Origin: Mycobacterium sp. D16Q14
GTDB taxonomy: Bacteria > Actinomycetota > Actinomycetes > Mycobacteriales > Mycobacteriaceae
Assembly (NCBI GenBank): GCA_002013415.1
Contig: MAEX01000017.1
Span: 1-64,000 of the forward strand
DNA: 64,000 nucleotides
Direction of reading: 5' to 3'
Shown here: positions 24,689 through 33,012 of the stretch, in pieces
Layout of the letters: the number at the start of each line of letters is the position of its first letter
How positions within the stretch are numbered: the stretch's first letter is position 1
The notes under the pieces: generated by a model
What the model saw: the letters and a program-made list of their open reading frames with translations, nothing else
Told to the model about the DNA's origin: nothing
The model's database searches: none
Made by a program: the position numbers and the translations under genes

Positions 24689-25477
24689 ATGGCGGCTGCC
24701 ACCATCTTCTACGTTGACCAGGTCCCCGCCGTCGGGGAGCAGGTGAGTCTGCTGGGTGACGAGGGACACCACGCCACGCGGGTGCTGCGCATGCGTGTCG
24801 GTGAGCCCGTCATGGTGTGCGACGGGGCGGGAGAGGTCGGCGACGGTGTCGTCGGCTCTGTCGACCGCACCAGCCTGTCGATCGAGGTGACCGCGCGCTG
24901 GAGCGTCGCTGCCGCGGTTCCCACAGTGACTGTGGTGCAGGCACTTCCGAAATCCGATCGCGCCGAGCTTGCCGTCGATCTGGCGGTGGAGGCGGGCGCC
25001 GACGAGATCGTTCCGTGGCAGGCGCAGCGATGTGTGTCGCGCTGGGACGCACCGAACGACCCGGACAAGGCGGCGAAGGGACGACGGCGCTGGGAGGCGG
25101 TGGCACGGGCGGCGTCACGACAGTCCCGCCGGGCCTTCGTCCCGACAGTGTCGACACTGCATTCGACGGCGCAGCTGGCCGAGCTGGTCCGTCAGCGGGC
25201 GGCCGACGGGGCCGTCGTGCTGGTGCTGCATGAATCGGCGGACTCCGGGCTCAGCGCCCGGGGCGAGCGGCTGTCCGCGGCGTCGTCGGTGGTGCTCATC
25301 GTCGGGCCCGAGGGCGGTGTCGCGGACGACGAGCTGGGGGTTTTGGCGGACGCGGGTGCGGTCGCGGTGCGTTTGGGGCCAACGGTGTTGCGCACATCCA
25401 GTGCCGCTGCCGTCGCGCTGGGCGCCCTCGGGGTGCTCACCGACCGATGGGCCGGCGGTCCGCTGACGCACCGGTGA
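24689..25477 (+). CDS. rsmE: 16S rRNA m3U1498 methyltransferase (RsmE)
   Basis: This 262-residue SPOUT-class protein has an N-terminal PUA-like domain (EQVSLLGDEGHHATRVLRMRVGE). In the middle are TVVQALPKSDRAEL and EIVPWQAQRCVSRW, and VVLIVGPEGGVADDEL plus RLGPTVLRTSSAA form the C-terminal SAM-binding knot. It methylates N3 of U1498 in the 30S decoding centre. It starts 6 bp after dnaJ2, an arrangement kept in many actinobacteria. Confidence 0.92.
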   Translation: MAAATIFYVDQVPAVGEQVSLLGDEGHHATRVLRMRVGEPVMVCDGAGEVGDGVVGSVDRTSLSIEVTARWSVAAAVPTVTVVQALPKSDRAELAVDLAVEAGADEIVPWQAQRCVSRWDAPNDPDKAAKGRRRWEAVARAASRQSRRAFVPTVSTLHSTAQLAELVRQRAADGAVVLVLHESADSGLSARGERLSAASSVVLIVGPEGGVADDELGVLADAGAVAVRLGPTVLRTSSAAAVALGALGVLTDRWAGGPLTHR

Positions 25478-25583
25478 GCGCTCGCGTGCAGAGACAACGA
25501 CACTAATCGCGTGGAGGCGCACGGTTGCCAGCGGTAAACTCAAGGCAACTTCACAACCCAAGAAAGCAGGCGACCTTAACCAC

Positions 25584-26627
25584 GTGACGAGCCGAGAAGA
25601 AGATGCCGCTGTGCAGTCCAGGGAAGTACGCAGCAGCGTCGAGATTCCGAACGATCTCATCATGGGCCTGCTGGGTTCTGCTGATGAAAACCTGCGCGAG
25701 CTTGAGGACATGTTGACCGCCGATGTCCACGCCCGCGGAAACACCATCACCTTTACCGGCGAGCCCGGCGACGTGGCGCTGGCCGAGCGTGTGGTCTCCG
25801 AGCTGATCGTGATCGCTCGCCGGGGCCAGCAGCTGACGCCCTCGACAGTGCGGCATACCGGGGCCATGCTCACCGGCGACGACGATGAGTCGCCCGCCGA
25901 GGTGCTGAGTCTGGACATCCTGTCGCGGCGCGGTAAGACCATCCGCCCGAAGACGCTGAACCAGAAGCGCTATGTGGACGCGATCGATGCCAACACCGTG
26001 GTTTTCGGTATCGGCCCGGCCGGTACGGGCAAGACGTATCTGGCGATGGCCAAGGCGGTCAACGCGTTACAGAGCAAGCAGGTCACCCGGATCATCCTGA
26101 CCCGTCCGGCGGTCGAGGCGGGGGAGCGGCTGGGCTTCCTGCCCGGCACCCTGAGCGAGAAGATCGACCCATACCTGCGGCCGCTGTACGACGCGCTGCA
26201 CGACATGATGGACCCCGAACTCATCCCCAAGCTGATGTCGGCCGGGGTCATCGAGGTTGCGCCGCTGGCATATATGCGGGGCCGGACACTCAACGACGCG
26301 TTCATCATTCTCGACGAGGCGCAGAACACCACCGCCGAACAGATGAAGATGTTCCTCACCCGGCTGGGGTTCGGTTCCAAGATCGTGGTCACCGGTGACG
26401 TGACACAGGTCGACCTACCGGGTGGCGCCCGTTCCGGGCTGCGTGCCGCGGTCGAGATTCTTGACAATATCGAGGGAATTCACTTCTCGGAGTTGACTAG
26501 TGCCGATGTGGTTCGTCACCGATTGGTGTCGGAGATCGTGGATGCCTATGCACGTTTTGAGGACTCCGATCTGACAGACAACCGCGCGCAGCGGCGCGCA
26601 TCGGGGAACCGGAGCCGGCACCGATGA
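25584..26627 (+). CDS. phoH: PhoH-like ATPase
   Basis: This 347-residue protein starts at GTG 25584. An N-terminal region of about 110 residues resembling a KH-type fold precedes the PhoH domain. Walker A GPAGTGKTYLAM is near 142-153 and Walker B FIILDEAQN near 240-248, followed by TGDVTQVDLP. PhoH proteins are RNA-associated ATPases thought to act in RNA processing with YbeY, which is encoded next with a 4-bp overlap. The 106-bp gap upstream holds no promoter I can firmly assign. Confidence 0.9.
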   Translation: MTSREEDAAVQSREVRSSVEIPNDLIMGLLGSADENLRELEDMLTADVHARGNTITFTGEPGDVALAERVVSELIVIARRGQQLTPSTVRHTGAMLTGDDDESPAEVLSLDILSRRGKTIRPKTLNQKRYVDAIDANTVVFGIGPAGTGKTYLAMAKAVNALQSKQVTRIILTRPAVEAGERLGFLPGTLSEKIDPYLRPLYDALHDMMDPELIPKLMSAGVIEVAPLAYMRGRTLNDAFIILDEAQNTTAEQMKMFLTRLGFGSKIVVTGDVTQVDLPGGARSGLRAAVEILDNIEGIHFSELTSADVVRHRLVSEIVDAYARFEDSDLTDNRAQRRASGNRSRHR

Positions 26628-27136
26628 GCATCGAGGTCGTCAACGAGTCGGGTGTCGACGTCGCCGAGGGCGAATTAGTCAGCGTCGCACGATTTGCCAT
26701 CGCGGCAATGGATGTCCATCCGGCAGCGGAACTTTCCATGATGCTCGTCGATCTCGCGGCCATGGCAGACCTGCACATGCGGTGGATGGATCTGCCCGGC
26801 CCCACCGATGTGATGTCCTTCCCGATGGATGAGCTGGAGCCTGGGGGCCGCCCGGACGCACCCGAACCCGGGCCCTCGATGCTCGGCGATATCGTGCTGT
26901 GCCCGCAGTTCGCGGCCGAACAGGCTGAGGCGGCGGGGCATTCGTTGGCACACGAGCTGGCGCTGCTGACCGTGCATGGCGTGCTGCACCTGCTCGGCTA
27001 TGACCACGCCGAACCAGAGGAAGAGCGCGAGATGTTCGCGCTGCAGAACCAGCTGCTGAAGGACTGGTACGAGCAGCAAGCCCAGCTGTATCGGGATAGT
27101 CGCCTGCTCGACAAGTCGCGCAACTTCGACGAGTGA
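26624..27136 (+). CDS. ybeY: Endoribonuclease YbeY (rRNA maturation factor)
   Basis: This 170-residue protein has the signature HGVLHLLGYDH at 118-128, whose three His residues bind zinc, preceded by SLAHELALLTV. TDVMSFPMDE and GDIVLC are also typical. YbeY acts in 16S rRNA 3' processing and ribosome quality control. ATG overlaps the phoH stop, and its stop overlaps the next start. Confidence 0.93.
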   Translation: MSIEVVNESGVDVAEGELVSVARFAIAAMDVHPAAELSMMLVDLAAMADLHMRWMDLPGPTDVMSFPMDELEPGGRPDAPEPGPSMLGDIVLCPQFAAEQAEAAGHSLAHELALLTVHGVLHLLGYDHAEPEEEREMFALQNQLLKDWYEQQAQLYRDSRLLDKSRNFDE

Positions 27137-28452
27137 TGTCTGGCATAGGGCTGCTGCTGGCGGCGATCGTCCTCGTCGGCCTGGGGGGCGCGTTCGCGGC
27201 CATCGATGCGGCCATCAACACCGTGTCGTCGGCGCGCATCGACGAGCTGGTTCGTGAGGAAAGGCCGGGCGCGGTAAGGCTTTCGGTGGTGATCCGGGAC
27301 CGTCCACGCTATGTGAATCTGGTTGTCCTGCTGCGCACCACCTGCGAGATCTTGTCGACGGTGTGCCTGGCCGGGTATCTGACGGCGCGGATGAGCCTCG
27401 TCGCCGCGCTGACGATCTCGGCGATCGTCATGGTGGTGACGAGCTTCGTGGCGATCGGGGTGGGCCCGCGTACGTTGGGACGCCAACACGCGTACTCGAT
27501 AGCGCTGGGTGCCGCCGTTCCGCTGCAGGTGATTTCGGTGCTGCTGGGCCCCATTTCGCGGCTGCTCATCCTGCTCGGTAACGCGGTGACGCCCGGGCGC
27601 GGTTTCCGCAACGGCCCGTTTGCCTCCGAGATCGAGCTGCGCGAGGTGGTCGACATGGCGCAGCAGCGCGGCGTGGTGGCCGACGACGAACGTCGAATGA
27701 TCCAGTCGGTGTTCGAGCTGGGCGATACGCCCGCCCGCGAGGTGATGGTGCCGCGCACCGAGATGGTGTGGATCGAATCTGACAAGACGGCCGGGCAAGC
27801 CACCTCGCTGGCGGTGCGCAGCGGGCACTCCCGCATCCCGGTAGTCGGGGAGAACGTCGACGACGTCGTCGGGGTGGTCTTTCTCAAGGACCTTGTGCAG
27901 CAGACCTACTACTCGGTGAACGGTGGCCGCGATGTCACCGTGGCGCAGGTGATGAGGCCGGCGGTGTTCGTTCCGGACTCCAAGCCGCTGGATGCGCTGC
28001 TGCGTGAGATGCAGCAGCACCGCAAGCACATGGCGCTGCTCGTCGACGAGTATGGAGCGATCGCCGGGTTGGTGACCATCGAGGACGTACTGGAGGAGAT
28101 TGTCGGGGAGATCGCCGACGAGTACGACCACGACGAGGTCGCTCCGGTGGAGGACTTGAAGCACAAGACATTTCGTGTCTCTGCCAGGTTGCCCATCGAG
28201 GCCCTGGGGGAGCTGTACGGCGTTGAATTCGACGAGGACCTGGACGTCGAGACCGTCGGCGGACTACTGGCGCTGGAGCTGGGGCGCGTTCCGCTGCCGG
28301 GGTCCACGGCCGCCTCGCACGGACTTTTGTTGCAGGCTGAGGGTGGCCCGGACACGCGGGGCCGGGTGCGCATCGGCACGATCCTGGTGCAACCCGACCC
28401 CGAAGGGGCCGCGGTGGCAGATGACGAGAAAGCGGAGGAAAGAGATGAGTGA
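27136..28452 (+). CDS. Hemolysin/CorC-family membrane protein (DUF21 + CBS pair)
   Basis: The start is ATG 27136 within TGATG, or the adjacent GTG 27133. The 438-residue protein has a CNNM/DUF21 membrane domain (about 1-170, three to four helices), then two CBS domains (VMVPRTEMVWIE, HRKHMALLVDEYGAIAGLVTIEDVLEEIVGEI) and a C-terminal CorC/HlyC domain (VSARLPIEALGELYGVEF). Relatives are linked to Mg2+/Co2+ homeostasis; the hemolysin name is historical. Its place between ybeY and era is conserved in mycobacteria. Confidence 0.88.
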   Translation: MSGIGLLLAAIVLVGLGGAFAAIDAAINTVSSARIDELVREERPGAVRLSVVIRDRPRYVNLVVLLRTTCEILSTVCLAGYLTARMSLVAALTISAIVMVVTSFVAIGVGPRTLGRQHAYSIALGAAVPLQVISVLLGPISRLLILLGNAVTPGRGFRNGPFASEIELREVVDMAQQRGVVADDERRMIQSVFELGDTPAREVMVPRTEMVWIESDKTAGQATSLAVRSGHSRIPVVGENVDDVVGVVFLKDLVQQTYYSVNGGRDVTVAQVMRPAVFVPDSKPLDALLREMQQHRKHMALLVDEYGAIAGLVTIEDVLEEIVGEIADEYDHDEVAPVEDLKHKTFRVSARLPIEALGELYGVEFDEDLDVETVGGLLALELGRVPLPGSTAASHGLLLQAEGGPDTRGRVRIGTILVQPDPEGAAVADDEKAEERDE

Positions 28453-28783
28453 ATCAGACGCCAGTCTGAACGATGAAGATAACAAGCTCGTCGTGTTGGC
28501 CCGTGGAGCGATGGGGCGTGCCGAGGCGAAATCGGGAGCGGCGGTGCGCGATGGCGACGGCCGCACCTATGCGGGTGCGCCGGTGTCGCTTTCGGCACTG
28601 TCGCTGACGGCGCTGCAGGCGGCGGTGGCAGCGGCGGTCTCCAGTGGAGCGTCGGCCATCGAGGCTGCGGTGCTGGCCGGTGGCTCCCATGAGGATCCGG
28701 GTATCGCCGCGGTGCGAGAGCTGTCGCCGTCGGCGACGGTCGTCGTGACCGACCGCACCGGTGTGCCTGCGGGGCAGTTGTGA
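28445..28783 (+). CDS. Small conserved protein, Rv2365c-like (112 aa)
   Basis: The ATG at 28445 overlaps the previous stop by 8 bp. The product has ALTALQAAVAAAVSSGASAIEAAVLAG and an end VVVTDRTGVPAGQL. Length and position before era match the conserved hypothetical gene Rv2365c. The region around VSLSALSLTALQAAVAAAVSSG is reminiscent of cytidine deaminases, but the zinc-binding His/Cys motifs are absent, so catalytic activity is unlikely. Function unknown. Confidence 0.75.
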   Translation: MSESDASLNDEDNKLVVLARGAMGRAEAKSGAAVRDGDGRTYAGAPVSLSALSLTALQAAVAAAVSSGASAIEAAVLAGGSHEDPGIAAVRELSPSATVVVTDRTGVPAGQL

Positions 28784-29700
28784 GCGGATCCGATGAGGAG
28801 TTCCGTTCTGGCTTCGTCTGTTTCGTCGGGCGGCCGAACACCGGTAAGTCGACGCTGACCAATGCGCTGGTGGGGCAGAAGGTCGCCATCACCTCAAACC
28901 GGCCGCAGACCACGCGGCACACGATTCGCGGGATCGTGCACCGCGAGAATTACCAGATCGTCCTCGTCGACACTCCGGGGCTGCACCGGCCGCGCACGCT
29001 TCTTGGGCAACGGCTCAACGACCTTGTGCGCGATACGTATTCCGAGGTTGACGTGATCGGCCTCTGCATTCCGGCCGATGAGGGCATCGGGCCGGGCGAC
29101 AAGTGGATCTACGAGCAGATCAAGCTCATCGCGCCGCGCACCACGCTGATCGCGATCGTCACCAAGATCGACAAGGTGAGCAAGGAGCGGGTGGCCGAGC
29201 AGCTGCTGTCGGTGTCCGAGCTCGTCGGGCCGGATGCGGATATTGTTCCGGTGTCTGCGGTCTCAGGATCCCAAGTTGAGGTGCTGACAGAGGTTTTGGC
29301 GTCCAAGCTGCAGCCCGGGCCCGCGTTCTACCCCGATGGTGAGCTGACCGATGAGCCCGAAGAGGTGCTCATGGCAGAGCTGATCCGTGAGGCGGCGCTC
29401 GAAGGTGTGCGTGATGAGCTGCCGCACTCGCTGGCGGTGGTGATCGACGAGGTGAACGAACGCGAGGGTCGGCCCGAGGGCTCAGAGCTGATCGATGTGC
29501 ACGCGATCCTCTACGTCGAGCGGGACAGCCAAAAGGGCATCGTCATCGGCAAGGGTGGATCACGGCTGCGCGAAGTCGGGACCAACGCGCGCAAGCAGAT
29601 CGAAAAGCTACTTGGCACTAAGGTTTTCCTGGATTTGCGGGTCAAGGTAGCCAAGAACTGGCAGCGCGACCCCAAGCAGCTCGGCAAGCTGGGGTTCTAG
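28780..29700 (+). CDS. era: GTPase Era
   Basis: This 306-residue protein begins at a GTG overlapping the previous stop. G1 GRPNTGKST is at 17-25, followed by QTTRHTIRG (switch region), DTPGLHRPR (G3) and TKIDK (G4). A C-terminal KH RNA-binding domain follows (GIVIGKGGSRLREVG). Era binds 16S rRNA near its 3' end and helps assemble the 30S subunit, consistent with YbeY and PhoH encoded in the same operon. Confidence 0.95.
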   Translation: MSGSDEEFRSGFVCFVGRPNTGKSTLTNALVGQKVAITSNRPQTTRHTIRGIVHRENYQIVLVDTPGLHRPRTLLGQRLNDLVRDTYSEVDVIGLCIPADEGIGPGDKWIYEQIKLIAPRTTLIAIVTKIDKVSKERVAEQLLSVSELVGPDADIVPVSAVSGSQVEVLTEVLASKLQPGPAFYPDGELTDEPEEVLMAELIREAALEGVRDELPHSLAVVIDEVNEREGRPEGSELIDVHAILYVERDSQKGIVIGKGGSRLREVGTNARKQIEKLLGTKVFLDLRVKVAKNWQRDPKQLGKLGF

Positions 29701-29724
29701 CTCGCCCCTCGCGCCCCTCTGCGC

Positions 29725-29783
29725 CGACACGCCGTGTTGTGGCGTATTCGTATCGCACGTTCTCGCCACTAACAGGCGTGTCG
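29725..29783 (+). repeat. Left 59-bp terminal element flanking the DUF559 gene
   Basis: The element is bounded by CGACACGCC (29725-29733) and GGCGTGTCG (29775-29783), which are inverted relative to each other. Its inner 43 bp (29741-29783) match the reverse complement of 30680-30722 at 42 of 43 positions. It lies 44 bp before the start of the enclosed gene. Confidence 0.85.
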
Positions 29784-29827
29784 GTAACAGCGTTCGCTTT
29801 GTCGGTGGTGCGTGGCAAGGTCCGGCC

Positions 29828-30676
29828 ATGGACAAACTCATTGTGGGCAGCGAGGCCATCGCTGCGGGTGTGCTCACACGACATGAGCTTCGTCAGCACT
29901 ACGACGCGGTCTTCCGTGATGTGTACCTCCCGGCGGGCGCTGAACTCACGGCGAGCGTGCGGGCGAAGGCGGCGTACCTGTGGGCGGGCCGCCAGGCGGT
30001 GGTGTGCGGGGTGTCGGCGGCGGCATTACTGGGCAATCCGTACATCTCCGCCGAACGTGTGGTGGAGCTGAATCGATCGCGACGAAATGCCCCGGAGGGA
30101 ATCGTCATTCGCGGCGATCGCCTTGTGACTGACGAATGCACGATCGTCGGTGACGTTGCGGTGACTACCCCGGCGAGGACGATATTTGATATCGGTCGAC
30201 GAGTGCAGTCGGGGAGGGCTATTGAGCTGACGGATGTGCTGCTCCGTGATTGCGATGTCACCGAGGTGGATTCGCTAATCGCACGACATCCCGGCGCTCG
30301 CGGCCTGCGCCGTCTACAGAACGTGCTCTTGCTGGCAGACCCGGGCGCCGAATCGGTGCAGGAGACCAGGTTGCGACTCTGTCTTGTCGGTGGTGGGCTG
30401 CCGCGTCCTGAGACACAGATTGAGCTCAAGGGGCCGAGTGGGCGGGTGGTACGCCTCGACATGGGCTGGCGAACTGAGCGGTTGGCTGCTGAGTTCGATG
30501 GTGCACAGCACTGGGGCGATTCCGCTCAGCATCGTCGGGACATCGAGCGACAGGAGTTCATCTCGGCGATGGGCTGGAAGCTCATCCGCGTCAGCCGCGA
30601 CCAGCTGGTCAATGACCCGGGTTCGGTTGTCGCACGGGTCAGGTCCGCCTACCGGGTCAGAGCACAGGCAGCCTAA
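29828..30676 (+). CDS. DUF559 domain protein with AbiEi-like N-terminus (possible nuclease)
   Basis: The first half of this 282-residue protein resembles the AbiEi/antitoxin-type wHTH-containing proteins (TRHELRQHYDAVFRDVYLP, VTTPARTIFDIGRR). The C-terminal part is DUF559: QETRLRLCLVGGGLP, then VVRLDMGWRTERLAAEFDG and a His-rich DIERQEFISAMGWKLIRVS. The D and ExD-type residues fit a Vsr-like PD-(D/E)xK endonuclease fold. Multi-copy DUF559 genes are common in mycobacteria and their role is not known. This one lies alone between era and the amidase, enclosed by two 59-bp inverted elements, which suggests the gene and its ends move or spread as a unit. Confidence 0.7.
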   Translation: MDKLIVGSEAIAAGVLTRHELRQHYDAVFRDVYLPAGAELTASVRAKAAYLWAGRQAVVCGVSAAALLGNPYISAERVVELNRSRRNAPEGIVIRGDRLVTDECTIVGDVAVTTPARTIFDIGRRVQSGRAIELTDVLLRDCDVTEVDSLIARHPGARGLRRLQNVLLLADPGAESVQETRLRLCLVGGGLPRPETQIELKGPSGRVVRLDMGWRTERLAAEFDGAQHWGDSAQHRRDIERQEFISAMGWKLIRVSRDQLVNDPGSVVARVRSAYRVRAQAA

Positions 30677-30679
30677 TCT

Positions 30680-30738
30680 CGACACGCCCGTTAGTGGCGA
30701 GAACGTGCGATACGAATACGCCGTAAGGGGGCGTGTCG
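30680..30738 (-). repeat. Right 59-bp terminal element flanking the DUF559 gene
   Basis: This is the same 59-bp length and layout as the left element but in reverse orientation: CGACACGCC (30680-30688) to GGCGTGTCG (30730-30738). The 43 bp at 30680-30722 are the inverted copy of 29741-29783 with one mismatch. It starts 3 bp after the stop of the enclosed gene and ends 14 bp before the end of the amidase gene. Confidence 0.85.
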
Positions 30739-30752
30739 ATGCAAAGGGACCG

Positions 30753-32153
30753 TCACCACCAGGGATCGGGGGTCTCCGATGCCCAATTGTTGATCGATTC
30801 GAGCTGTGCCGCAAGGGAAATCAGCAGTGGCTCGCTGTTTGCCGGACCCATCAGCTGTACGCCGACCGGCAACCCGTCTTCGGTGAAACCGGCGGGGACG
30901 TTGACCGATGGCCACCCGAGTACATTCCATGGCCAGGTCATGGGGCAGGCGCCGATTTGTCCGCGATCCGTTGCGATGCTGCCGATATCGTCGAAATCGT
31001 AGATACCCGTTGGCGGTTGGGCTGTCGTTGGCGCCAGCACGACGTTGAAGCTGCCGAAGATTTTGCCGACGCGGGCCTGCAACCTCGGCTCCGCGGCACG
31101 CGCACGCCGCAGCGCCCAGCCCGCCAGGCGTCGGCCCGTGCGCATGTTGGTCACTGTGCGGTGATCCCAATGCGCGCCGGCATCGAGCCGGTCCTGCCAG
31201 GGCAGCAGCCCGGCGGTCGCCCGCGGCAGGAAGTTCAGGCCGAGCCCGACGCCGTAATCCGGATCGCCCTCGGACACCATGTGCCCGAGGGAACGCAGCT
31301 GATGGCCCACATAGCGGGTCGCGGCTTCGATCGTCGGATGAATGTGCGCGGGAAACCCTGAGAACGGAACCTTGAGCGACAGCGCGATACGCAGCTGCCC
31401 CGGGTCCTCCTGGACGGCGTCGAACACCCGCACATGGGGTGGCTTGTGCAGATCTCCGGGCGCGCTCCCCGAGGCGGCGTCCAATAACAGCGCGGCATCG
31501 GCAACGGTGCGCGCCAGGGGCCCGTGCACCGTTATCCCGTTGAACGCCTCCGCCAGTGGCCAGGTGGAGATCCGTCCACGCTGCGGCTTGATGCCGACCA
31601 GGTGCGTCCATGCGGCCGGAATCCGGATGCTCCCGGCCCCGTCCGAACCGATTGCCCCGGCGACGAGGCCGGCCGCCACCGCGGCCGCGCTACCTCCCGA
31701 CGATCCGCCGGGGGTGTGAGCACGGCTCCACGGGTTGCGGGTGTGTCCGAAGCCGGGACCGCTGGTGAAGCCCCACTGACCGAGCTCGCAGGTATTGGTC
31801 TTGCCGACGATGATCGCGCCCGCTGCCCGAAGCCGTCGCACCAGTTCGGCGTCCTCGGATTCCGAGCCCACGGCCCCGGCGGTACCGAAGGCGGTGGGGG
31901 TGCCCGCCAGGTCGGTGTCGTCCTTGATGGCAATGGGAACCCCGAGCAACGGCAGCCGCTCACCCCTGGCTAATCGCTTGTCGGCCTCGGCGGCATCGGC
32001 GAGGGCGCTCTTGGTGCACACCACCCGGAACGCGTTGAGGGTCGACTGGCTGGATTTGATCGCGTTGAGCGCCGCGAGGGTCAGCGAAATGGAGCTGGCC
32101 GAACCCTCTACCAGTGCGGAGGCCTGCGAGGTGAGCGTAGGAAAGCCCGACAT
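30753..32153 (-). CDS. Amidase (amidase signature family, AmiA2-like)
   Basis: From the ATG at 32153 the protein has 466 residues. The Lys-cisSer-Ser triad is visible: Lys77 in VPIAIKDDTD, the Ser pair in TPGGSSGGSAAA (148-157) and the nucleophile Ser175 in SDGAGSIRIPA. The usual GGSIR is GAGSIR here. The enzyme hydrolyses carboxylic amides; its substrate is unknown. In M. tuberculosis amiA2 sits at the same place, divergent from recO. No export signal is seen. Confidence 0.87.
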   Translation of the reverse strand: MSGFPTLTSQASALVEGSASSISLTLAALNAIKSSQSTLNAFRVVCTKSALADAAEADKRLARGERLPLLGVPIAIKDDTDLAGTPTAFGTAGAVGSESEDAELVRRLRAAGAIIVGKTNTCELGQWGFTSGPGFGHTRNPWSRAHTPGGSSGGSAAAVAAGLVAGAIGSDGAGSIRIPAAWTHLVGIKPQRGRISTWPLAEAFNGITVHGPLARTVADAALLLDAASGSAPGDLHKPPHVRVFDAVQEDPGQLRIALSLKVPFSGFPAHIHPTIEAATRYVGHQLRSLGHMVSEGDPDYGVGLGLNFLPRATAGLLPWQDRLDAGAHWDHRTVTNMRTGRRLAGWALRRARAAEPRLQARVGKIFGSFNVVLAPTTAQPPTGIYDFDDIGSIATDRGQIGACPMTWPWNVLGWPSVNVPAGFTEDGLPVGVQLMGPANSEPLLISLAAQLESINNWASETPDPWW

Positions 32154-32226
32154 GACCAGAAGGGTAGGCCGTCGAAATAGTGCGTCAATGCGGGGATTCG
32201 TCGGTACCAGATGGAAAACTGTTCGC

Positions 32227-33012
32227 ATGCGGCTTTATCGGGATCGTGCTGTCGTGCTGCGGCAGCACAAGCTCGGTGAGGCCGACCGCATCGTGACCCT
32301 GTTGACCCGCCAGCATGGCTTGGTCCGCGCGGTAGCCAAGGGGGTGCGCCGCACCCGCAGTAAGTTTGGGTCGCGGCTGGAACCGTTCGCGCATATCGAT
32401 GTGCAGCTGCATCCGGGACGCAATCTCGACATCGTCACGCAGGTGCAGGCCATCGACGCCTTCGCGTCGGACATCGTCAGCGATTACGGCCGGTACACCA
32501 CCGCCTGCGCCGTCTTGGAGACCGCTGAGCGGATCGCCGGTGAAGAGCGCGCCCCGGCCCTCGCTCTGCACCGCCTCACCGTTGGTGCGCTCAGGGCCAT
32601 CGCCGATCAGCAGCGCTCCCGCGAGTTGGTTCTGGATGCGTATCTGTTGCGCGCCATGAGCATTGCCGGGTGGGCGCCCGCCATCAACGAGTGCGCGCGC
32701 TGCGCCACCCCGGGCCCGCACCGGGCCTTCCATGTGGGGGCGGGTGGCAGCGTTTGTGTGCACTGCCGTCCCGCGGGTGCGGCGACTCCACCACCGGGTG
32801 TGCTGGAGCTGATGGCCGCACTTCATGACGGCGACTGGGCGGCCACCGATGACGTGCCGCAGACCCAGCGCACCCAGGCCAGCGGATTGATCGCGGCGCA
32901 TTTGCAGTGGCATCTGGAGCGCAAGCTGCGGACACTCCCGCTGGTCGAACGCGGGACCAGGTTAAATATGACCCATGGTGAAGAGCAGCCAGCCCGATCC
33001 GCAGCAGGATAA
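32227..33012 (+). CDS. recO: DNA repair protein RecO
   Basis: The ATG at 32227 gives 261 residues beginning MRLYRDRAVVLRQHKLGEAD, the typical OB-fold N-terminus of RecO; longer in-frame starts would run back into the divergent amidase gene. CARCATPG and CVHC near residues 157-183 form the zinc-binding module. RecO loads RecA onto SSB-coated DNA with RecR. Its 3' end overlaps uppS by 38 bp. Confidence 0.92.
   Translation: MRLYRDRAVVLRQHKLGEADRIVTLLTRQHGLVRAVAKGVRRTRSKFGSRLEPFAHIDVQLHPGRNLDIVTQVQAIDAFASDIVSDYGRYTTACAVLETAERIAGEERAPALALHRLTVGALRAIADQQRSRELVLDAYLLRAMSIAGWAPAINECARCATPGPHRAFHVGAGGSVCVHCRPAGAATPPPGVLELMAALHDGDWAATDDVPQTQRTQASGLIAAHLQWHLERKLRTLPLVERGTRLNMTHGEEQPARSAAG

Noticed and set aside
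23501..24772. A 423-codon minus-strand frame opposite dnaJ2
   Set aside because: dnaJ2 has J domain and zinc repeats on the plus strand; the antisense frame is compositional.
29725..29783. The 59-bp elements as integron attC sites (59-base elements)
   Set aside because: The length is a coincidence. The conserved core GTTRRRY/RYYYAAC boxes are not present in the right places, and no integrase or cassette array is seen.
30680..30738. The right repeat as a simple rho-independent terminator
   Set aside because: It can fold, but lacks a T-run and is matched almost perfectly by an inverted copy on the other side of the gene, which termination alone does not explain.
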